Notes: generated by a model not told the origin, from the letters alone. A stretch of DNA of 64,000 bases from Diphasiastrum complanatum (GCA_029204225.1 CM055101.1:33793683-33857682); one strand, 5' to 3'. Counted from the stretch's first letter, positions 44,770 to 56,529 are shown. Program-made: numbers and translations.

Positions 44770-47230
44770 CCGAGTTTTAACTTTCAGATGTGAAACTTAG
44801 AACCATTAACTTGTCTCCCTTTTCACTTACTGGCTTAAGAAATTACTTCATTAAAGTTATCTAGAATTAATGGGAAATAACATTTGCATGTACTGACCAA
44901 TTCTCTATTTGGCAAAAATCGAATTCTTTGTAGGATTGTCAACCTATGAATCTTTTGTTAGGAGAATCTATAATCATCTTCATTTACTCAATGATTGTTC
45001 ATACAATAGAATATCATGTACAAATAGCTTATGTTGTTTAATTTCATAGAGTAGTATAAGATATTTGTTTCTATAGATAGATATAAAACATACAGTCAAA
45101 TGTTATGTGACACAAGTTCTCATTCATAATCGAACTCTTTATGCTATATTCATAATCAAGTACGAAAAATAATATTGTAAAAACATGATTACTATTATCA
45201 TGAACTGATATCAAAATTTTACGGTCTTTTTCTGATGGATGATAGATTTGGCAATCTTTGGATGAGAGTGAAACATTATTGTCAATCTTAGTACAGAATA
45301 TGTTTGTTTAGATCATTGTATGTGACTCTAATCAGCGGACTAGGGCCAACTGTATGTATGACGATACAATCAAGAAACACACATCTTGTAAATGACAAGC
45401 TTCACATACGTGAAGATATTTACTATAGGAAAAGAAATTTATTTTCAATTATCGATTTACTAGCTGTGATAATAGAAGCAACATTCTATTGTATCAAACT
45501 CGGAATTATAAATTGTTGCAAAACTTCAATAACTATTGTTGAGATAATCTGTATGAATGTAACGAAAGGAAACAACTTATTACAATAACAAAACGAATTG
45601 AATAATCAACAAAAGTAAGTCATTTTCAAATATGAATCAATTTCAGAAATATAGAATACAGAATATCATTTGAAAAAACAATGTGCGAGCTTTGCAGACT
45701 ATTTGATATATGTTATGGCAATTTGCAATTGGCAATTTTGAATTTCATTTTTCATATGGCATTGGCGTTTGGGAGAAAGACGAATCTCCTAGTTTATAAA
45801 TTTGAGAGGAAAATCGCCACCTCTCTTTTTGCCATCTTACACTTGATGAAATAGATGGCTTTCTAACAACTGACTTTTTCTAACAAATACTAACATTGTG
45901 AACATATTTGAAATATTCTACAAAGCTCTCTCAATGTTTTTCCAAATAAAAAATTAAATGATATGTCTTTCAAAGTCTAATAAAGCAAATAGAAAATAAA
46001 ATCAATAACAATAATTACTAAAAATCAAATCACAAACTACAATAATGATGTTTTGTAGCAGAGTTCATTCACACAATAATAGAATCCAAATCCTCTTATA
46101 GCTCATGACATTAGTGATTCATTTTCGAATTCATTTCTCCTAAATTGAAAGAACTTCTTGTTTGTTTAACAAAGAAAAAATAAGAAACAATAATTCAGCC
46201 TAACTATGCCTGCTTGAAAAACACCTATAATTTATTTTACAACTATAATTTCATTGGTAAATATTTGTTAGAGAATATAATATTCAACCCCTTTCAGAAA
46301 ACTATATAATATTCAGTCTCTTTCGCATAGGTTTTTTTTATTACTGTTCCTAAATTCGACTAATGAATCATTTTGTATTATGCAATAAGTAAAATTACAT
46401 TGATAAAAATATATATCGAAAATTCAGAATTAGACTTATCAAATCTGAACTGAAAATTGAATTATGACCAACTGCTACAACTCGAAATCCAATTACTGTT
46501 GGAGATAGAGATACAGATAGAGTTCATGTTAGGTCTCGCGATGAAATTTGTGTGCTTACAGTTAGAGTTAGAGCTAGAGAAAATTTGATTTTGGTTTTTT
46601 CTTATATATGTTTTTGTTCAGAGCGCACATGAAGCAGTCTTTCACTCTCATATGTTTACAACATGAAAAAAACCATAGACATGTGTGTGCAACGGTTTCT
46701 TTTGTATACAAATTTGTAAATAATGTTACGTATTATTTCTTGAATTTCGATAATTTTTCTGTTCTATACAACTATTATGAGAATTATGTGTATTGCATTT
46801 AGAACTATCATCTATTACAAAATATTGGAAATTATCTTTTGTTTTTTATTCAGATATTGTTTTTCTGAAAAAATTGAATAAATGATACATTTCCGATGTT
46901 ATGAATTTTAATTTGTTATTTTAGTACTAGTCGATTGTTTTTTTATAACACATAAAATTTCCATCCAAAAAAAATGCCGCACAAAAGTCTTTTTATTTGT
47001 AAATGTTTTCTAGTTTATTTATTTTTGACAATGACTAACATCGTTGATGATTATTTCATCTCTCGTTATTTATTTCGATAGTCGAAATCATATCAAGAAA
47101 TTTTATGCTTTGGCATAAGGCGAATAATATCAATCCCTAGTCAATATCCAATAGAACTAACTAAAAAAAAAAAAAAAAAAAACCTTATTTGCTTAGAATT
47201 GAAAATATACGACTAATTGTTTCATAAAAA
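44770..47230. other. AT-rich sequence upstream of the Helitron, no supported gene
   Basis: Notably AT-rich. Contains copy 2 of the direct repeat (45177-45304), a purine-rich AGAGATAGAGATACAGATAG stretch near 46500 and a 20-base poly-A run at 47163-47182. May be the 5' part of the Helitron; no definite TC terminus found. Short ORFs here show no family features. Confidence 0.35.
45177..45304 (+). repeat. Dispersed direct repeat, copy 2
   Basis: See 44623-44757; spacing about 550 bases. Confidence 0.6.
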
Positions 47231-49738
47231 ATGGAATTACGAACGAAACAAACGTTAACTGAAAGACGTAGAGTCGTGAAAGAAAACGTTTTTGAAAAAA
47301 AAAAAAATCAATTTATGCCATATGTCGACGGATGGTTTAAAACAAAAGAATATCAAGATTTGTGGAAAATCATTTGTACGGAATTTATCGGACAAATGAA
47401 ATGTTGTTCTACATGTGGAAGTATGAATTTCTTCAAGAAAGAACATAATAAGAAGTCTCGAAATTCGAATGAAAACGTCCCACCTTATGCAATAGCTAAT
47501 ACATATACAAATGACGAACAAAAACAGTGGTATATATGCGATTTATGTAAAACTTATCTAGATCGAATAAAATACATAGTATTTTCTTCGCCTACGTATC
47601 TGCGTTCTTTTTTTTAAGATTGTCGTGTCACATTTACAATTGTTATCCATAATAGATATTTTAGTAGATGTGACAAACGACTATATATATTACTGCAAGA
47701 CGTAACGCACTGCAGCAGAAGACAAAATATCCAAAAAGATGACATATATACATATTCAAATTTACGAATTAGAACAAGAACGCGTGAACAAAAAGAAACA
47801 TCGATGTTTAGAACAAAAGTTTCTGGATTGCCGTTAATGACTGAACAAAAACAATTCATCACATTAGAAAATGCAATTTTTCCATTTCTGTTTCCATTTG
47901 GTCACCATTATTACGATGGGAAAATACGTTATATCGATTACATAAAAATGAGAGTTTCTTCACTGTTTTCGCCATTTACACTATATCCACCATATTTACT
48001 TATAATGTATCAAATACGACAAGCAATCTTGATAACAACAAAGGTGTCGTTTGTTGTCTTGCAAAAGGACATTATCGAATTCGTTAATAAACATCCAAAT
48101 GCAAACAAAGAACAGATTTTTAGAAACGTTTTGAAATTCACTTTGCCACGCGAAATGCCAGGCACTCTATCATGGCATAGACGGAATTTTAAAGATCTAT
48201 TAACGATGGTGACATATTGGGGATTACCAGATTTTTTTTTGACATTGACAAGCGATGAAACAATTGAATTACGATGGTCAGAAATCCAACAAATAGAAGA
48301 AATAGTGAAAAATTATAATAGGAATTTCGATTGGAGAAATTGTTCGATTTAATGTTCATTGCTATTTGTCAAGAAGTTGGAATTATTCATGAAAGAATTC
48401 ATTCTTTCAAAAAGAGCAATTTTAGGACGAATTAAGCACTACATGTTACAATACGAATTTCAAAATCGAGGTTCTGTACATGCCCATATCATGCTATGGG
48501 TTAAAAGAAAAGATGTGAAAAAAATTGGAAATGAAATCGTTGCATGCATTCCTACGAAACTCAATCTACAACAAAAAAATTCGAAATTCCATTAGATTCA
48601 GTCAGAAAACAAATATATGAATTAGTCGTACGAAAACAAATCCATTATTGTCGACCAGCTTGTGCCATCAAAGCTGATAAAAAAAGAACAAAGATATGTA
48701 AATATGGATTTCCATTTGAAAAATATTCGACATCGACTAAATTAGACATAGGAACTAAACGATGGCTACATTTCCGACCTAGATATGAAGATCGTAACAT
48801 AGTACCTTATCATCCGACAGTGCTATTGTTATGGCAAGCACACATGAATTTACAACGGATTACAAACACTGGCTGGTCATATTACCTATTGAAATATGCA
48901 ATGAAATCAGAGCCAACAGGGCCATTGAATCTGAATATAGATGATGCCAAAAAGATTGGATTATCCCATGCTGATGAAAACGTGTTAAAATTAATATCTA
49001 GCTACATCTTGACAAAACCGATATCATTGCCAAAAATTAGTTTCACATGTTTACAAATTCCGATTATCAAAAGAAGCGAAGTTGTTCAATACGCAGATAG
49101 CTCCTCTCCATATTTGCGACAAAAAATTAAAAATTATAACAATACAATACTATTGCATCCAATTGATATCTACACATATAGACCTAAAGTACTTGAAAAC
49201 ATGACCTTTTTTGAATATTGGCGCCGATTTATTGTAATTGTGAAAAAAAAAACAATTTCCAAAAAGAAATATATATGGATCAATTAGGACATTATTTGTA
49301 TAAAAATACTAAAATAATCAGATTCACAACATATCACCCTGCATATCAAACAGAAGGTTTCGAGCGACCAAAATGATTCAAGACTATGCGCATTTGAACC
49401 AAACGAATGAAATCGATTCTATCACGATAACAATCGAGGGATCTGACAAAAAAATGAAAATTACGCCATCAACTATTAGGAAATTCAGATACGATTCTAA
49501 AATATATTACAAATGCACCTTCCCTTTAACATTAGCATACGCTATTACAGCCCATAAATCGCAAGGCATAACAATCAACAACACTGCAATAATTGATATT
49601 CAAAACAGTTTCTGTCCAGGATTAACTTATGTTATGTTATCTCGAGTGACAAGACGAGAACACATATTTCTGACTCGCAAACTAACACCTGCAGATTTTG
49701 ATCCAACACCAACCATTATAAATCAAACAAGTAATTAA
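47231..49738 (+). pseudogene. Helitron Rep-helicase, broken and internally deleted
   Basis: Rolling-circle transposase. N-terminal zinc-type region (CCSTCGSMNFF, WYICDLCKTYL), TAA at 47615-47617, Helitron_like_N (TLENAIFPFLFPFG, FTLPREMPGTLSWHRRNFKD, YWGLPDFFLTLTSDE), TAA at 48350-48352, then the HUH motif EFQNRGSVHAHIMLWVK with His-Ala-His at 48479-48487. A frameshift follows at an A7 run near 48575. The Rep tyrosine motif is WSYYLLKYAMKSEP, with two Tyr. Another frameshift lies at an A10 run near 49245; then KIIRFTTYHPAYQTEGF is joined to a PIF1 helicase C-terminus (PLTLAYAITAHKSQGITINN, YVMLSRVTRREHIFL). The helicase Walker A/B part (several hundred residues) is missing. Inactive copy. Confidence 0.85.
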
Positions 49739-49874
49739 CATTGACAATATGATCCGATTCTATGACATCTGAATCTTTGCGACACATTACTTGATTATTT
49801 ATTGTTCCAGAAATATCATATCGAAAATATTTCATTTCTAATTTTCCAATTGTACTTGAAAACAGAGATCCGAT

Positions 49875-50456
49875 ATGGCATTACAAGAACTTACAAATGC
49901 TCAAAAGGTATATTGTTATGAATATCGTGAATCATTTTTTAAACTCGAATAAAATACCTAATCAAAAGAACGCTTTTAACTATTTGGAATTCGTAATTTA
50001 ATACTAATAACGACTTTTATGATGAAAACTTCCAGAAGCTTTTTTGAAAACTAAAAGAAGAAACTCAACAACCACAAGCTTCGACGTTTGAGGATCTTGA
50101 AGAATTGCGAATTTATCCTACGACACGACAAATGTTCCTATTGAATGCTTGCGGAATCGATCCGGAACAATACAAAGACGGGTTTCAAAATAGTTACACT
50201 ATGAGCACATATATCACAACACATAAACGTGCGAGAGAAACCTATGTGCATGAACATCACAGAGATCCTATTTATTTATTTTCCATTCTGTTCTTCTACT
50301 TTATTACATTAAACATATAGAAATCATATTATTTTTATAACACATTTCAAATTTGCAGGATTTTTGAAACACTTTTATAAACTATTTTCTATTCCGATCC
50401 CGGATTCGATCAAGACGAACAAGACGACGATACAACATTTCGAAGCACATTCTGAT
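49875..50456 (+). pseudogene. Small intron-containing gene behind the Helitron, unknown
   Basis: I do not recognise it. A possible exon 1 reads MALQELTNAQK and meets GTATAT (donor) at about 49907. After a TTCCAG acceptor near 50035 a second exon reads LKEETQQPQASTFEDLEELR, then YPTTRQMFLLNACGIDPEQY and ITTHKRARETYVHEHHRD (to 50260), with one TGA early in the exon. After a TTTGCAG acceptor (about 50359) an acidic tail FDQDEQDDDTTFRSTF ends in TGA near 50455. AT-rich introns and GT/AG borders look like genuine plant introns. Position suggests Helitron cargo or an accessory gene. Confidence 0.4.
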
Positions 50457-50522
50457 AAAAGTTATTATGCAATTCGTAACCTATATTTCAGTTACAACAT
50501 TGCTTTTTAAGATTGGAAAAGC

Positions 50523-50998
50523 ATGTCTCGAACAGAATTAAATGCTATCAACATAGATTTAGGGAGACAACTTGGCCATCTCTCTGACATCGGAGTTCGA
50601 TTGACAAATGGTCCTATCACGATTGAAAACGTTTTGAAAATCTTAGAACAAGAAACTACCAACATGTCGATTACGACGACAACTGACACGCATCAGGTTC
50701 ATGTCTTTTACTGATTTTACTATTCAATTTGTTTACAATGCATTTTATACACAAATGTAAATACAACCTTGCAACTAACAAATAACAAGTGATAACTCTC
50801 GAATCTCCACAACCGATATCGCAAAGATCTTCTTCTAACAAAGAGGTATGGCAAATTAATGCTATTTTTCTGCTATAAATAGATCTTCTTGTATCATTTT
50901 AAAAAACCCTATTAATTCTCACTATTCTTCGCAGGATCTGACACCGCCACCGCCACCGAAACGCCTACGAGGCAATTCTTCACAATCTACAAAATAGT
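50523..50998 (+). pseudogene. Second small intron-containing gene behind the Helitron
   Basis: Exon 50523-50696 reads MSRTELNAINIDLGRQLGHL and GPITIENVLKILEQETTN and ends ACGCATCAG before GTTCAT. A following exon (about 50790-50845) ends AAAGAG before GTATGG; after a TTCGCAG acceptor at 50935 the text DLTPPPPKRLRGNSSQSTK ends in TAG at 50996. The first intron does not join cleanly in phase, so it is decayed or my borders are wrong. The last exon overlaps the start of the GIY-YIG frame. Confidence 0.35.
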
Positions 50999-51311
50999 TT
51001 CGTGAATAGGCAAATCAATTTATGTCGGTCAAACAACAGAGTTTGATAGACGCATGCGACAACATGCTCGTAGACCACCGAAAGTAATGACCTACGACAA
51101 AGCTCGCGGCGAATTTTTCAATCATTATGAAGCTCAGATATTAGAAATTGTTGCTGACTCTTCAATTGCAAATAGATTAGAAAAAGTCTATATCAAACTA
51201 TTTAGATCTCAGAAAATGCGAGTTTGTAATAACTTAAGCAGTCGTCCATCGTTCTCGCGTAAATATTGGTATTTGAAACGTCGATCTTATATTTTTGGCA
51301 CATTTTGTTAA
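50976..51311 (+). pseudogene. GIY-YIG nuclease domain with one stop
   Basis: Reading from 50976: FFTIYKIVS, a TGA at 51003-51005, then GKSIYVGQTTEFDRRMRQHA and GEFFNHYEAQILEI. This fits the GIY-YIG fold: T-I-Y and Y-V-G separated by about ten residues, the conserved Arg in FDRRMRQH and the metal-binding Glu in HYEAQILE. The C-terminus (KLFRSQKMRVCNNLSS) runs to TAA at 51309-51311. Such domains nick DNA in homing endonucleases, Penelope-like elements and repair proteins. Here there is no RT beside it, only the Helitron 1.2 kb upstream, so an accessory nuclease of that element is possible. TGA may be a decayed Trp. Confidence 0.65.
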
Positions 51312-52272
51312 TTTCCAATTTTAATATAAATTCATATCTTTAGTTCAGCTACATATGCATTGTTCTGCGATATTTTGAATAACTTTCTATTTTTCCTTTC
51401 AAACACAATTGAACAACATTGCCATTCCCACTGTAAATCATTTACAAAATATAATCAGCTACTAACTGTTTCAATTCCAACATTGTTTTTCATCAGCTTC
51501 CATTTGAAATGTTTCCATTTTCTTAAAAAAATGCAAAACACAATTTTCTAATTACTAACTATGCAATCATAGATACATTCTTGAAAATCACATTCCTGTG
51601 TTTACTAAACACATAAATAATGCTGTTCTGATTCGTTATTTCATGTCCCTTCTCAAAATGCAAGTTTTTTTAGCTTACAAAATAACGATATGAAACATCC
51701 ATAGATTGAATATGAAAACCAGATAAATCGAATTCAAAATTCAATCATAATTATGACATGCCCTTCGCTTTTTACAATCATTGTTTGACTCGAATGGGGA
51801 CAAAATTGCGTACCTAGTTGGGGGCACTATATTATGCAATAGGATATATAGGCTCAAAAAGGGCAAATAAATCGGCTGATTATTCACGATTCCCAGAAGT
51901 GCGAGGGAGAATGTACGTGAAGTCGCTCGAGAGAAGAGGAACTTTTTAGGGTTCTTCATTAATCTTGTTATAGAGATTGTAAGAGCACTAGAATTATATG
52001 CGTGTTAAAAGTCTTGATTGGGCCACGTATGCCCTAACTTTTTTCTTCTCAAACATTCTCGAACACTCTCGCCCTACAACCTTTGGAATTTTCTGGAGGC
52101 ATCGCCGGTTTCAAAATTCGAGGGAAAAACTGTAAATAAATAAATAAAGAGATTACGGGGAGAGAGCTCGCGCGAGATCGAGAGACAGAACATGGGAGTA
52201 GTTGATTGAGAGCGAGAGAGAGAGAGAGAGAGCAGTCATCGTATGCAAATGAAGTGGGAGCTCGATCTAAGC
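51312..52272. other. No supported gene
   Basis: AT-rich to about 51900, then a composition shift to more GC with GAGAGAG at 52210-52232, as in plant 5' untranslated regions. Confidence 0.35.
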
Positions 52273-52546
52273 TGATGAAGCTGTTGCTGCAGATGAAGCT
52301 ACTAGAGCTGATGAAGCTGTTGCTGCAGATGAAGCGACTAGACCCGATGAAGCTGCTGACATGCGGCAGCACCTTGACAGGGTCTCTTTTTTTGGAAAGA
52401 AGGTTGCTGCTGTTTCGTTTTTCCAAGAACAGATTCATGCGTGGGATTTGGTACGGAACGTTCGATCTGCGTGGGAGTACTTCACATGTCTCTCTTTCTT
52501 TCTTTCCTGGACGGGTACAATGTTCTCTGATTTGCATGTTGTCTGA
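52273..52546 (+). other. 36-bp tandem coding-like repeat (ADEAVAADEATR) and short ORF
   Basis: Two 36-bp units at 52273-52344, differing at one base (GCTACTAGA versus GCGACTAGA), followed by a partial third. In one frame they encode ADEAVAADEATR twice, then PDEAADMRQHLDRVSFFGKK and WDLVRNVRSAWEYF to a stop at about 52546. A TAA precedes the first unit. It may be an exon of an unknown gene; no homology recognised. Confidence 0.4.
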
Positions 52547-53500
52547 TCCGTAGCATTTGCTTCAAGCTGATTGAACATAGAGATAAATATTTCTTCTAAG
52601 GATGAGAGAGCTGGTGAGAGAGAAAATCTGAAATGCTTCAATTTTGTAGAACCCCAAATGCTTCTTTTTTGTGCAATTCGTGGTGTAAAATTTTGCGCTG
52701 TGGAATTCCAAGTTAGAGCTGTTTTTCTGTTTGAATATTGCCAATAGGTTAAATTTAGAACTAGGAATACAAAATTATACTTTCTGGTGGTTAATTTATT
52801 TTGTAGATTGCTAGTGAGTAGACAGAGAGAACAAGAAAATTATAGTTTCTGGTTGTTAATTTATTTTGCAGATTGCTACTGTGCTCCTCATGTTCTCTGA
52901 TCCACATCGATAGAGGCGCTGTCACCCTATTCAAGGCATTTGGAGACAAAATTCGAGGGACCTATTGATCTCTGACGTTATTTGTGGCCGTTAAGCGGAT
53001 AATTCCATCAGTTTTAAAAAAAAAAATTCTGTACGTCAATCTAAATCAATGAGAAGTGTGGTTTTGTAAAAAACACTCTGATTATCAGCCTAAATTAATG
53101 AAAAACGTGGTCGGGAAAAGATGCGGCTGGACTGGTGATATCCATAAGTTTGCTGACAACAATCGCGACCTAAAAAATGCAGTCGGTTTATGGAAGATGA
53201 GCTTAGTTGATTCAAAGCTGAATATATATATTTTTTGATATATTTGGCAGGGTTTTCCGTTGTTCTGCTTGTCCGCTCCTCAGTAGTTGCTTATAAGTCC
53301 GTTTCATACAATATTGGGTGTGCCTTTAATGAAAGCTTAGTGGTTTACGGCAGACCATGGTTTCAAACACTTTTTAGATCTGAGACGCACTAGCTAGTGT
53401 GCCATCCTCATATTCAACTCCCCCTTCAGTGAGCATTCGGTAAGAGGAACTTTGAAAACGATCATCTGTACTTACTAAACACAAGCTATTTTTCGTCCTT
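52547..53500. other. No supported gene
   Basis: Short ORFs only, e.g. 53056-53238 (KRCGWTGDIHKFADNN), not assignable. TTTCTGGTTGTTAATTTATT-type text is repeated near 52780 and 52845. Confidence 0.35.
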
Positions 53501-53745
53501 GAGCATCTTAGAAGTTACATCAGAAACTTACCAAGCCGTTCATGAGGTGGTTGAAAACCTATGCAACGTAGTCTGCTCGCCTTTGTTATAAACTCAAATC
53601 AGGAGGTTATGCACCTTTATGAGTGCTTGAGCACCTTAAAAGCTACAACAGACACGTACCTAGCCGTTCATGAAATGGTAGGAAAAACTATGCAATGAAG
53701 TCTGCTCGCCTTTGTTATAGGCTAAATCATGAGGTTATGCACCTC
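53500..53745. repeat. Diverged tandem duplication, period about 128 bp
   Basis: AGCCGTTCATGA at 53534 and 53662, each followed by GTCTGCTCGCCTTTGTTATA and AGGTTATGCACCT. The second unit overlaps the tail of the cytochrome c1-like fragment. Confidence 0.7.
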
Positions 53746-53910
53746 CATTAGCAAACCGAGCAGCTCCCTCATTGGCATAAGGTTAAGGAAATGGTCACTT
53801 GGCTTTCTTCGGTTTCTACTTCTGCTTAAACACTTTCTGTACTCAGTGAGATCCCTATATTCAACCATGGAAATACTATGGCATGCGGAACATACTTGCT
53901 GGTAGATCTG
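53720..53910 (-). pseudogene. Cytochrome c1 fragment (mitochondrial complex III)
   Basis: Minus strand. 53907-53848 reads IYQQVCSACHSISMVEYRDL, the haem-binding CXXCH segment of cytochrome c1, with CSACH at 53892-53878. 53802-53738 reads KPSDHF and, after a one-base shift, PYANEGAARFANGGA with a TAA for the Gln before PY, matching the GKLSDRFPQPYANE region of the same protein. About 25 residues between the two blocks are missing or scrambled. The base before ATC TAC is preceded by CCAG, like an intron acceptor. The native protein passes electrons from the Rieske centre to cytochrome c. Captured or retroposed gene piece. Confidence 0.7.
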
Positions 53911-54944
53911 GATTCTGATGACGTCGTCGAATTCTGCAATGATGAAATCATTTACACACAAAGTACGTCCAGCAATCTCCAGCTTCTGTGATGCACAGGA
54001 CCAAGGCAGACTGAATCCAATAATCATAAATCGAGTGAGCGTGATTAAAAAAGTAAGAGACCTGTCAGAGACCAAAAATTAATGTTCACTGAGCTAAAAA
54101 AGGCAACAAGGCAAAACATCTGTAAACGTAATGATCACGAAAAAGCACCTACGATGAATGATTGTATAAGCACAAAATTCCAATATTAGGCCGTGGACAA
54201 CCTGGAGCCGGCAAACCATGCTCAGCTTAATCAGCATACGCGCGCCATGCTAGAAAAACGTAGAAGCTCTGATGTAACTTCCTGCAACCTAAAACTCGAT
54301 AATGTGGATCGAAATACATTGGATTTAAAACCTAACTGCTCACTGTTGACTGTGGATTGGTTGTCATGCAAACATTAGTAATTGAATGCTAGACTTGTAG
54401 ATTGGTTAGGTGAATGATAATACTAAGGTTGCTTCTGTAAAACATTGCGTTTTTAGTCTAGTGGAATGTTTGAAACAAGTTAAATCTTTCTGGGAACGTT
54501 ATTAGGACTAACATGTTGGCAGATACTGTTTATGTGCAAATATGTGCCGGATGATGATGTGTATTGCCAAATATTGTTGAGTGAAGGTTGAATGTGGCGA
54601 ATGAGGGATGTATATATAGCAAGGGGAATGATGAGATAGCATGTGAATCATGAAATGATACAAGTACAAATTTTGTGAACAATCAGCATGTGTGAAGTTA
54701 GTGAATATTGTGATTACGCTTTCATTTTCATTTTGCGGCCATGATTCCCTGTATTCTCTGTTAGAGATGTCATATCAGGTCTGTTATTCGCTATCGAAGT
54801 TCTGTGGCTTTTCTACTGAGGATCTTGCTAAAAAGTTAGAAACTCAGCAGCTCCAAAGATGTGTTTGAATATGGTGGTTCTAGATGACTGATATACGCTA
54901 AAACGGTTGGGTCCACCGTCCGCTATATTATTTCTATTCCCAAA
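53911..54944. other. No supported gene
   Basis: Contains no recognisable coding text; a possible upstream cytochrome c1 segment is not readable. Confidence 0.35.
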
Positions 54945-55044
54945 TGGTTTGTAATTTGGTGATGCATGTCCTCTAGAACCTGCTTATATAAATCTGGTTT
55001 GTAATTTGGTGATGCATGTCCTCTAGAACCTGCTTATATAAATC
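54945..55044. repeat. Perfect tandem duplication, two 50-bp units
   Basis: TGGTTTGTAATTTGGTGATG begins at 54945 and 54995; the 50 bases are identical in both units. Confidence 0.9.
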
Positions 55045-56025
55045 TTAGACTAGAGTCAAGGCCGAATCTAGTTTCATTTTGCACTAATTAGAATAGGGAT
55101 TTGATTATGACAAATTTTTCATTGTCAGATTTGGGATTCTTGGGAATACTAAATTCGAATGTGAAACACGTGAATGACTTGGGTTGGTAGGGCTACAGCC
55201 TACTATCATGTTTAAGTTATAGCTTCTCACCCATTTCAATGGTCAGCAGAAAGATGTCAGGTCTGACTAATTTGTAATACACACACACAAATGTTTGCGT
55301 CATGCAAATGGATAGTGAAGTTGTACATGTTGATTGCATGTGTCAAGAACGCGCAAACTCGTCTACCTAGAAGAAACATAGTTCACATCAAGAAGAAAAT
55401 CTACTCGGGGTTTATCCATACATGAAACTAGTCGTGGGTAAAGTTCATGACCAAAAAGTCACTTGAACTTTCCAACCAAAATAACTACCGCTCTACATTC
55501 ACGCTATAATCCAGGGTTTGAATTGACAACCTAGCAATCCCTCTCTCAATTTAAGCTCTCTCCCTTTAAAATCAAACCTTACACTCCCATGCTTCCCCTT
55601 AGCATATTGTATCTCTCCCTGCTAAGGCCTTTTAAGTATGCTATCATCTCCTTGGTAGAACAGTACTGAAATGACTTATCTCTTGATTGCACTAAGGCTT
55701 TGATGTATTGAGATTTACATGTTTGCTTCTTTTATTAAAACCTCCATTTTTTCATAAGAATATCCAAACTTGATGTTCACCATGTAGCTTGATATTTCTT
55801 GGTTCTATATTAACTTCCTTACCAAAGTTCTTGATTCAGAGGCGCTCCTTGATGCATGGCACAATGCAATTTTTGTGGTAGACAAGGCAATCACCTTTTA
55901 TTTTGTTATATGGTCTAGTTGATTGTGCCTCTTGCCATCATGAACAAATGACCTGACGTCAACTTTCTTTCATGCCCATGCCCACCCCCTGTTCAGGCCT
56001 CTCTCTCTCCCCCCCTTGAGTCACA
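55045..56025. other. No supported gene
   Basis: Nothing recognised; short CT-rich stretch at 55985-56020. Confidence 0.35.
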
Positions 56026-56210
56026 GTCGACACAATATGCAAGAAATGTTGCAATTGGCATATAATAGTATCTATAGTGCTCATGATAGAGGTAAGCACT
56101 ATGCTAATATTAAGAGATCTCCTGGAAATTTTAAAGTTGATAATTGGGTATATCTTAGAATTCAAAATGATTCTAGGACTATGCATACAGAGAAGCATTA
56201 TAGCGTGTAA
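56026..56210 (+). pseudogene. Chromovirus integrase C-terminal fragment
   Basis: HNMQEMLQLAYNSIYSAHDR and KRSPGNFKVDNWVYLRIQND align with HEMLQVSRDCIGSAHDRSKH and KRSPRDYKVDDWVYLRIPKD of chromovirus O at 42150-42010. Only this piece remains; it runs into a short tandem repeat. Confidence 0.75.
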
Positions 56211-56274
56211 ATCTCCATCAATAGTGTATGCATATAGAGAAGCATTATAGCGTGTAAATTTTCATCAATAGTGT
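56181..56274. repeat. Tandem duplication, two 47-bp units
   Basis: ATGCATACAGAGAAGCATTA at 56181 and ATGCATATAGAGAAGCATTA at 56228; two or three differences. It duplicates the end of the integrase fragment. Confidence 0.8.
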
Positions 56275-56529
56275 TTCACATAATTTATGTAAAGCTTCAT
56301 GATACGATTGTAATGAATATGCCTCGTCCATATGTTATGTTGCTACAATTTGTAAAACGGGTTGCTCTTGGGCTTTTTCCTCTAGATGTGGACCCTTGTC
56401 ATAGATGTCTGGGGTTGAAAATAACTACAAGGAAATGCTAATGGTGCCACTATTGAGGTATTAACCTTGGGTTCGCATGTCACGCTTGTTGGTATCGTGC
56501 CCAAGGGAATAGTGCTTCCCTCACGGAAT

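Noticed and set aside
45304-45588. 94-codon ORF in the AT-rich block
   Set aside because: No homology and no splice or promoter signals; within chance expectation.
46321-46800. Possible short coding exon near 46608
   Set aside because: Random AT-rich ORF with no conserved text.
52049-52553. 162-codon minus and 115-codon plus ORFs around the GA and ADEA repeats
   Set aside because: Composition is driven by the GA run and the 36-bp repeat; the ADEA frame is more protein-like, so only that one is listed.
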